NCBI GenBank assembly: GCA_049642385.1
Contig: JBAROU010000089.1
Span: 1 to 9,260 of the forward strand
Length of the DNA stretch: 9,260 nucleotides
Direction: 5' to 3'
DNA from: JBAROU01 sp049642385
Lineage (GTDB): Bacteria > Chloroflexota > Dehalococcoidia > DSTF01 > RBG-16-68-14
In this document: one piece after another, positions 5,433-9,260 of the stretch
Layout of the letters: the number at the start of each line of letters is the position of its first letter
Position numbering within the stretch: position 1 is the first letter of the stretch
Notes under the pieces: model-generated
Seen by the model: only the letters and a program-made list of their open reading frames with translations
Database searches by the model: none
What the model was told of the DNA's origin: nothing
Made by a program: the position numbers and the translations under genes

Positions 5433-6110
5433 GTGCCTCGCTCCGAACCAGCCGCCGGCGGCCGCCGCGCCCCCACACCTCTTATCGCCGTGCTCGTCGT
5501 TATCTTCACGGTGGTGGAAGGGGAGCTGCGCGCGCTGCTCATCCACCGCAGCGGTGAGCCGTATCAGGACCTCTGGGCCATCCCCGGCGGCATGCTCCAC
5601 CCGGGCGAGTCGCTCCAGGACGCGGCGGTGCGCAAGCTGGAGGACGAGACCGGCCTGCGCGATGTATACCTGGAGCAACTTTACACCTTCAGCCACCTGG
5701 ATGATGTGACGCCGGGCGGCGCCGTAGCAGTCGCCTACTTCGCGCTCGTCGATAGCGCGCTCGCCCGCCTCGCTGAGCGCGCCGATTGGCAGCCGGCGTG
5801 GTTCCCCGTGGCGCACCCGCCAGAGCTCGCCTTCCGCAACGAAGAGGTGCTCGATTACGCGTTGGAGCGCCTTCGCAACAAGCTCGAGTACACCAACGTC
5901 GCGTACAGCCTGCTGCCGGGGCGCTTCACCCTGAGCCAGCTCCAACGCGTCTATGAGAGCATCCTGGGCCAGCCGCTGGACAAGCGAAACTTCCGCAAGC
6001 GCATGCTCTCGCTCGCCATCATCGAGGCCACGGGCGAGCGCCAGGCCGAAGGCGCCGGTCGCCCTGCCCAGCTCTACCGCTTTCGCTCTCGCGAACCGGT
6101 AGAGCTTTAA
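5433..6110 (+). CDS. NrtR-family Nudix-related transcriptional regulator
   Basis: A 225-aa two-domain protein. Residues about 17-150 are a Nudix domain with the box at 53-75 (G53, E59, R67, G74). Residues about 158-218 are the winged-helix domain typical of NrtR, with FTLSQLQRVYESILG and LDKRNFRKRML. NrtR proteins repress NAD or sugar catabolic genes and respond to ADP-ribose-like ligands. The catalytic REUxEE reads RKLEDE here: the first metal-binding Glu is Lys68 and the next is Asp71. Hydrolase activity is therefore probably lost while ligand binding may remain. No NAD gene is adjacent, so the regulon is unknown. The GTG start has only a weak AGG ahead, so the exact start is uncertain. It diverges from the DinB-like gene, with inverted repeats between. 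Confidence 0.88.
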   Translation: MPRSEPAAGGRRAPTPLIAVLVVIFTVVEGELRALLIHRSGEPYQDLWAIPGGMLHPGESLQDAAVRKLEDETGLRDVYLEQLYTFSHLDDVTPGGAVAVAYFALVDSALARLAERADWQPAWFPVAHPPELAFRNEEVLDYALERLRNKLEYTNVAYSLLPGRFTLSQLQRVYESILGQPLDKRNFRKRMLSLAIIEATGERQAEGAGRPAQLYRFRSREPVEL

Positions 6111-6142
6111 GCGTTCGTGTTCGGCGGTCCAGTCCGCCAGCC

Positions 6143-6171
6143 GACGTCTGGTACAATACGCGCTGGACGTC
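6143..6171 (+). promoter_or_regulatory. Extended -10 promoter of the DtxR-type gene, flanked by GACGTC
   Basis: TGG-TACAAT (-10 at 6152-6157) is an extended -10 with no good -35. The start would fall near 6164, leaving a leader of only about 13 nt. Two GACGTC palindromes (6143-6148 and 6166-6171) sit on either side, 23 bp apart, roughly two helical turns, and could be operator half-sites. Confidence 0.5.
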
Positions 6172-6176
6172 CCGCC

Positions 6177-6869
6177 ATGACCATGCGCCACATCGAAGAC
6201 CGACCGACGGCTACCGTCGAGGACTATCTCCAGGAGATCTACGATCTGCTAGGGGATGGAAAGTCTGCCATCGCTGCCCGTCTCGCTGAACGCATCGGCG
6301 TCTCCCTGCCAACCGTCTCGGCCACACTGCAGCGCATGCAGCGCGACGGGCTCGTCGAGATCCAGGACCGCCACGAGATCCAGCTCACAAAGAAGGGCAC
6401 CGACGCCGCCCAGTCGATCAAGCGTCGTCACTTCCTCGCCGAGCGCCTGCTCGTCGATATCCTCGGTATGGACTGGGCGGACTCGCACGAAGAGGCGCAC
6501 CGCATCGAGCATGCCGTCTCGCCCAAAGTCGAGGAGCGGATCATGAGGATCCTGGGCAACCCCACCACCTGTCCCCACGGCAACCCGTTTCCCGGTCTGC
6601 CACGGCCCGCGACCGTGCTTCTCTCAACGCTCGTCGAGGGTAACGAACGGGAAATCGACGGTGTCCAGGAGGACGCGGAGGAGGACGCTGACCTGATGCG
6701 CTTCCTTCAACAGAACGGCCTTACGCCCGGTACGAAGATACGCGTCACGGAGCTCGCCACATACAACTCGACGATGACGGTAGACGTGGACGGCCGGCAG
6801 GTCGTCCTGGGCCTGCCGGCCGCTTCGTGTGTGCGCGTAGTGGATCCGATCGCCGCGAAGGCGAGCTAA
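6177..6869 (+). CDS. DtxR/MntR-family metal-dependent transcriptional regulator
   Basis: A 230-aa three-domain metalloregulator that would repress metal-uptake genes when loaded with Mn2+ or Fe2+. Residues 12-75 are the winged helix (recognition segment SLPTVSATLQRM). Residues 80-145 are the dimerisation domain (RRHFLAERLL, HEEAHRIEH, CPHGNPFPG). Residues about 180-225 are the FeoA/SH3-like domain. Likely ligands are Asp16, His85, His108, Glu111 and His112. Asp at position 16, where DtxR has Met10, matches the manganese-selective MntR type; His108 replaces Cys102 of DtxR. The ATG at 6177 fits the family N-terminus and the promoter; 6183 is an alternative. No metal transporter is in the window. 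Its stop is 3 bp from that of the convergent cupredoxin gene. Confidence 0.92.
   Translation: MTMRHIEDRPTATVEDYLQEIYDLLGDGKSAIAARLAERIGVSLPTVSATLQRMQRDGLVEIQDRHEIQLTKKGTDAAQSIKRRHFLAERLLVDILGMDWADSHEEAHRIEHAVSPKVEERIMRILGNPTTCPHGNPFPGLPRPATVLLSTLVEGNEREIDGVQEDAEEDADLMRFLQQNGLTPGTKIRVTELATYNSTMTVDVDGRQVVLGLPAASCVRVVDPIAAKAS
6791..6822. repeat. 11-bp perfect inverted repeat inside the 3' end of the DtxR-type gene
   Basis: CGGCCGGCAGG (6791-6801) and CCTGCCGGCCG (6812-6822) enclose 10 bases and encode the DGRQVVLGLPAA stretch. It lies 51 bp beyond the cupredoxin stop on the other strand, so it could end that transcript, but there is no T-run. Confidence 0.6.
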
Positions 6870-6872
6870 CCT

Positions 6873-7487
6873 CTAGCCGTTACCGTTCCTTCGATAGGCC
6901 ATCACGCCCAGTCCCGCTGCCGCCAGGGCAGCGCCCGCCAGCCCGATCACCAGCACCCATAGCCCGCTCGATGAATCGCCGCCGGAAGCCGCGCCTGCCG
7001 ACGGCAGGCCGCTGGCAGACGTCGTCGCCGTTGGGCCAGCCGGTGCGGTCGTGCCGGGGCCGGTTGCCGTGGTCGCAACAGGCGTGTTCGTCGGCCCGGT
7101 GGCGCCTTGAACGACAATGCGCCCGCGCTGCAAGGCCGGATGCACCTCGCAGAAGTAGAGGTACGTCCCGGCGGTGTTGAACGTGTACTGGAAGGTATCA
7201 ATGCCGGTCAAAATGCCCGAATTCCAGAGCGGTGAACCGCTCGGGGAATCGCAGCTTGCTCCGCATTCCGTTGTCGTGTGCGGGATCTGACCCACGTGGG
7301 TCCACTCCACGGTGTCGCCCACGTTAATCACCGTCTCGCAGACACCGCCCTCAAAGCTTGCATTGCAGAAGTAGGCATCGCCTATGTCGATGCCTACTGG
7401 CCCGCCCGCGTTCGCTGTTCCCCCGGAGATCATCGCCAACGTTGCGACCGCGATAGCAAACGCGGCGAGTCGAGCTGCGACTGCCAT
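6873..7487 (-). CDS. Secreted, membrane-anchored cupredoxin (blue copper protein)
   Basis: A 204-aa plastocyanin/pseudoazurin-type electron carrier. Residues 1-27 are a signal peptide (cut after ANA). Residues 30-128 are the cupredoxin domain, 129-175 a Thr/Pro/Ala/Gly/Ser-rich linker and 176-197 a transmembrane helix followed by RR. Copper ligands are His70 (PHTTTE), Cys113 and His116 (FCEVHP). The axial Met expected three residues after the second His (HPxM) is Leu119. C41/C50 and C75/C79 may form disulfides. LPSAG at 161-165 before the hydrophobic tail resembles a sortase signal. The ATG at 7487 is chosen for AAGGAG six nt upstream and the clean signal peptide. It would work outside the membrane passing electrons between respiratory partners (family knowledge); the partner is unknown. 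Confidence 0.9.
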   Translation of the reverse strand: MAVAARLAAFAIAVATLAMISGGTANAGGPVGIDIGDAYFCNASFEGGVCETVINVGDTVEWTHVGQIPHTTTECGASCDSPSGSPLWNSGILTGIDTFQYTFNTAGTYLYFCEVHPALQRGRIVVQGATGPTNTPVATTATGPGTTAPAGPTATTSASGLPSAGAASGGDSSSGLWVLVIGLAGAALAAAGLGVMAYRRNGNG

Positions 7488-7503
7488 GAAGGGCTCCTTT
7501 CGT

Positions 7504-7570
7504 ATTGTACGTGTGCTTACTCCATGAACTAACTGATGTGAAGCGTACGATCGCCACTCGTTCTGGTCAA
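7504..7570 (-). promoter_or_regulatory. Promoter region of the cupredoxin gene
   Basis: On the minus strand TTGACC (7565-7570) and TACGCT (7542-7547) are 17 bp apart. Nearer the gene is TACAAT (7504-7509), which shares the 10-mer GTACAATACG with the DtxR-type gene's promoter but would start transcription right at the Shine-Dalgarno sequence. Which one is used cannot be decided from sequence. Confidence 0.4.
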
Positions 7571-7614
7571 GCGCTGTCGTGCACAGCCGCGCCATCGCTC
7601 ATAGTCGACAACCG

Positions 7615-7623
7615 TGATACAAT
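7615..7623 (+). promoter_or_regulatory. Extended -10 promoter of the structured leader
   Basis: TGA-TACAAT forms an extended -10 (TACAAT 7618-7623) without a good -35. The expected start is near 7630, giving a leader of about 155 nt before the cobalamin-binding-type gene. Confidence 0.5.
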
Positions 7624-7629
7624 AGCCCG

Positions 7630-7784
7630 CTGGGTAGGATGCCTCATCTCCGTGAGGGGGTGATGCCCACCCCGATGGAGGCGGGGCCGGAGGGGAGGGC
7701 GTTGCGCTAAGGACGGCGATTAGGGGCCGGTCTTCGGGCCGGCCCCTTGTATATTGACAGCAAGAGCGCCCGAAGGACTGCCTC
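7630..7784 (+). promoter_or_regulatory. Structured, attenuator-like leader RNA of unknown class
   Basis: The first part can fold two ways: GCCTCATC (7641-7648) with GATGGAGGC (7674-7682), or CCTCA with TGAGG (7642-7657). Hairpin GGGGTG/CACCCC (7657-7673) lies inside. A strong hairpin at 7723-7746 is followed by TTGTATATT. The octamer GGGGCCGG occurs twice (7683-7690 and 7723-7730), so the 3' arm CCGGCCCC can pair with either copy. I find no match to cobalamin, TPP, FMN, SAM, glycine or fluoride riboswitch signatures. The gene's AAGGA (7773-7777) stands outside the hairpin. It could also be a stand-alone small RNA. Confidence 0.5.
7723..7755 (+). terminator. UUCG-capped hairpin, probable intrinsic terminator/attenuator
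   Basis: A ten-pair stem (7723-7732 with 7737-7746, one T-G wobble) is closed by C(TTCG)G and followed by TTGTATATT, a broken T-run. It lies 38 bp ahead of the downstream ATG, so it would act in the leader. Confidence 0.6.
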
Positions 7785-8729
7785 ATGCGCATCGCATCGT
7801 TGTTGCCCAGCGCCACAGAGATCGTCTACGCGCTCGGCCTTGGTGACCAGCTCGTCGCGGTGACGCACGAGTGCGACTTCCCGCCGGACGCTGCGACGAA
7901 ACAGCACGTGACGCGCAACCTCCTCGCGGCCGATCTTTCGAGCGCGGAGATCGACCGCGCGGTGCTCGAAAGCTCTCGCGACGAGCACAGCATCTACCAG
8001 CTCGACATCGACGCGCTCGTCGCCCTTCGCCCCGATCTGATCCTTACCCAGCAGATCTGCGAGGTGTGCGCGGTGCCGCGCTCTGCGGTGGAGGGCGCCG
8101 CGCAGCGCATCGACCCGCCACCGCAGGTCCTCTCGCTCGATCCGGCGTCGCTCGACGATGTTATCGAGAACATCGAAGCGGTCGGGCGTTCGACAGGACG
8201 CGAGTCGCCCGCGCGCAGCTACGTCGCTGGTCTGCGTGACCGGCTCGACGCGGTCCGAGCGGCGGTGGGCGATCCGGCGCAGCGCCCCAGGGTCGTGTGC
8301 TGCGAGTGGCTCGACCCGCTCTACTGCGCCGGCCACTGGGTGCCCGAGCAGGTGCGCATCGCCGGTGGTGAGGACGGCCTGGGCCGCGACGCGCAGCCGT
8401 CGAGGGTTGTCGAGTGGCGCGATGTACTCGACTACGCGCCCGAGGTGCTGGTGCTCATGCCCTGCGGCTTCGCGGCGGAGCAGGCGGCGGCGCGCATCGC
8501 TGACCTGGCCGCCCGTACCGGCTGGGCGACGCTGCCTGCCGTAGCGACGGGGCAGGTCTTCGCCGTGGATGGCTCGGCCTACTTCAGCCGGCCCGGCCCG
8601 CGCCTGGTCGAAGGCGTCGAACTGCTCGCCCGCATCCTTCACCCGGAGTCGTACGCAGGGCGGATGGCGGCGGGCGCTGCCCTGAAGCTGGCCGCGGGCG
8701 GCGACTGGCACTTCGAGCCGTATCGATAA
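7785..8729 (+). CDS. Cobalamin-binding-type protein (BtuF-like fold), no signal peptide
   Basis: A 314-aa protein of the periplasmic-binding-protein class III fold (PF01497, COG0614). Residues 2-32 (RIASLLPSATEIVYALGLG...THECDFP) and the segment LRPDLILTQQICEVCAVP (81-98) are typical of proteins annotated as cobalamin-binding. The C-terminal lobe runs from about 168 to 286. Unlike BtuF it starts directly with the fold, with no signal peptide or lipobox, and no ABC permease or ATPase gene is adjacent, so it is likely cytoplasmic. Cys92, Cys95 and Cys172-173 are possible ligand residues. The ligand is unproven; B12 or another corrinoid is inferred from the family. The ATG has AAGGA seven nt upstream, after a structured leader. 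Confidence 0.85.
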   Translation: MRIASLLPSATEIVYALGLGDQLVAVTHECDFPPDAATKQHVTRNLLAADLSSAEIDRAVLESSRDEHSIYQLDIDALVALRPDLILTQQICEVCAVPRSAVEGAAQRIDPPPQVLSLDPASLDDVIENIEAVGRSTGRESPARSYVAGLRDRLDAVRAAVGDPAQRPRVVCCEWLDPLYCAGHWVPEQVRIAGGEDGLGRDAQPSRVVEWRDVLDYAPEVLVLMPCGFAAEQAAARIADLAARTGWATLPAVATGQVFAVDGSAYFSRPGPRLVEGVELLARILHPESYAGRMAAGAALKLAAGGDWHFEPYR

Positions 8730-8810
8730 TTTCTCTTACGAATGCCCTTCAGGTTTCGCGCGAACCGCCGAAGGTATGTGCAGGGGCGATATGTGTCCCC
8801 GCCTTGCGAC

Positions 8811-8854
8811 GGCCCGGCGCCGTTTCTCCCCCCGCCACCAGCCGGCGTCGGGCC
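8811..8854. repeat. Long imperfect inverted repeat in the intergenic region
   Basis: GGCCCGGCGCCG (8811-8822) and CGGCGTCGGGCC (8843-8854) pair over 12 positions with one G-T wobble around a 20-base C-rich loop. It lies within 8730-8949, a 220-bp stretch with no gene that I can support. It may be the first terminator of the upstream gene or a structured RNA. Confidence 0.5.
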
Positions 8855-8881
8855 TCGCCTTTCTCCTATTTGCGTTCATAT

Positions 8882-8911
8882 CGCGGTCGCCTCAGGCGAC
8901 CGCGTTTGCTT
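8882..8911 (+). terminator. Intrinsic terminator upstream of tRNA-Ala
   Basis: A perfect 10-bp stem CGCGGTCGCC / GGCGACCGCG with a TCA loop is followed by TTTGCTT. It probably ends transcription of the cobalamin-binding-type gene and insulates the tRNA promoter, which begins at its tail. Confidence 0.7.
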
Positions 8912-8939
8912 GCCTGGCATCAGCACGCCTTTCTATACT
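8910..8939 (+). promoter_or_regulatory. Promoter of tRNA-Ala
   Basis: TTGCCT (8910-8915) and TATACT (8934-8939) are 18 bp apart, ending 10 bases before the mature tRNA. This is the expected layout for a short-leader tRNA transcript. Confidence 0.6.
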
Positions 8940-8949
8940 GCCTTCGTAA

Positions 8950-9025
8950 GGGGATATAGCTCAGTTGGGAGAGCGCTGCGTTCGCAACGCAGAGGTCGGG
9001 GGTTCGAGTCCCCCTATCTCCACCA
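8950..9025 (+). tRNA. trnA: tRNA-Ala(CGC)
   Basis: A 76-nt tRNA. The acceptor GGGGATA pairs with TATCTCC and contains the G3-U70 wobble that marks alanine tRNA. The anticodon stem is CTGCG/CGCAG with loop TTCGCAA, giving anticodon CGC at 8983-8985, which reads GCG. The T arm is GGGGG, TTCGAGT, CCCCC. The discriminator is A9022 and CCA is encoded at 9023-9025. Confidence 0.97.
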
Positions 9026-9050
9026 ACCAAGACGCGGCAACGGAACCGAG

Positions 9051-9080
9051 AGGCTGGAGGCACATCGCCCCAGCCTTTCT
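9051..9080 (+). terminator. Intrinsic terminator after tRNA-Ala
   Basis: GGCTGG-A-GGC (9052-9061) pairs with GCC-CCAGCC (9067-9075) around ACATC, and TTTCTCC follows. It separates tRNA-Ala from tRNA-Arg. Confidence 0.65.
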
Positions 9081-9106
9081 CCTCCGGCCACCGATGTCTT
9101 ACTCGC

Positions 9107-9183
9107 GCCCCCGTAGCTCAGTAGGATAGAGCGACGGTTTCCTAAACCGCAGGTCGCAGGTTCGAATCCTGCCGGGGGTACCA
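9107..9183 (+). tRNA. trnR: tRNA-Arg(CCT)
   Basis: A 77-nt tRNA. The anticodon loop TTCCTAA gives anticodon CCT (9141-9143), reading AGG. The D arm GCTC/GAGC, T arm GCAGG-TTCGAAT-CCTGC and encoded CCA (9181-9183) are standard. Two positions are weak: the first acceptor pair is G1-U72, and the first anticodon-stem position is an A27-C43 mismatch. No separate promoter is obvious in the 26 bp after the preceding terminator. Confidence 0.93.
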
Positions 9184-9203
9184 TCCTAGAGCTCGAACGA
9201 GAG

Positions 9204-9241
9204 AGCCTCGCAGGGGAGGAGTACGCGCGGGGCTTTCGTCT
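9204..9241 (+). terminator. Probable terminator after tRNA-Arg
   Basis: AGCCTCGC (9204-9211) pairs with GCGGGGCT (9227-9234), with one T-G wobble and a 15-base loop, followed by TTCGTCTT. The T-run is broken, so confidence is moderate. Confidence 0.5.
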
Positions 9242-9260
9242 TCCACAGCAACGAACGTCC

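Noticed and set aside
7488..7595. A 36-residue extension of the cupredoxin from 7595
   Set aside because: It crosses the promoter region and would bury the signal peptide; the ATG at 7487 has AAGGAG six bases upstream.
7630..7784. A canonical cobalamin riboswitch
   Set aside because: Expected from the downstream gene, but the conserved boxes, including GCCACTG and the B12 box, are absent.
7707..8711. A 334-codon open frame on the minus strand opposite the cobalamin-binding-type gene
   Set aside because: Its Arg- and Ala-rich product matches no family, and it would run through the terminator hairpin. The plus-strand frame has clear family motifs and a ribosome-binding site, so this is a GC-driven shadow.
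8742..9116. A 124-codon open frame over the right intergenic region
   Set aside because: It reads straight through a terminator, a promoter and tRNA-Ala, with no ribosome-binding site or family resemblance.
1..9260. CRISPR array, insertion sequence or prophage genes
   Set aside because: No regularly spaced identical repeats, transposase, integrase or phage structural motifs were seen on either strand.

Overview
This is a GC-rich, gene-dense bacterial window from a chromosome. It holds tRNA genes, the tRNA-modifying enzyme MiaB and ordinary housekeeping or regulatory genes, with no phage or plasmid genes. The gene mix (DUF4097 with a HicB-like ribbon-helix-helix protein, an NrtR-type Nudix regulator, a three-domain DtxR/MntR-type regulator, an anchored cupredoxin with a Thr/Pro/Ala-rich tail, and a leaderless cobalamin-binding-type protein) would fit a Chloroflexota or another GC-rich lineage. 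That is only an impression and the sequence alone does not prove it.

Left part (1-3201): after a probable 28-codon C-terminal fragment of a rightward gene, five genes run leftward almost without gaps: a cytochrome P450 (GTG start at 3126), a ribbon-helix-helix protein, a 75-aa protein, a 61-aa membrane protein with a Trp/Arg-rich tail, and a DUF4097 beta-helix protein with an 18-residue Ser-Gly ladder. The gaps are 3, 13, 2 and 3 bp. One strong promoter lies upstream of the P450, with a perfect inverted repeat filling its spacer. This P450 plus DUF4097 cassette is the best candidate for an undescribed functional unit.

Middle part (3222-6869): tRNA-Ser(GCT) diverges from the P450. It is followed by a second, interrupted copy of its own 3' end and then by miaB. 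A leftward DinB-like protein with a TTG start and a rightward NrtR-family regulator diverge from a 121-bp region. The NrtR-like protein has a damaged Nudix metal site and a perfect inverted repeat just ahead of its start. A DtxR/MntR-type metalloregulator follows with its own extended -10 promoter.

Right part (6873-9260): a secreted, membrane-anchored cupredoxin lacking the usual axial methionine is transcribed toward the DtxR gene. Diverging from it is a cobalamin-binding-type (BtuF-like fold) protein without a signal peptide. Its roughly 150-nt leader contains a strong UUCG-capped hairpin and an upstream duplicate of one hairpin arm, arranged like an attenuator. The window ends with terminators, tRNA-Ala(CGC) and tRNA-Arg(CCT), both with encoded CCA ends. 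Most other long open frames are GC-driven shadows and are not listed.
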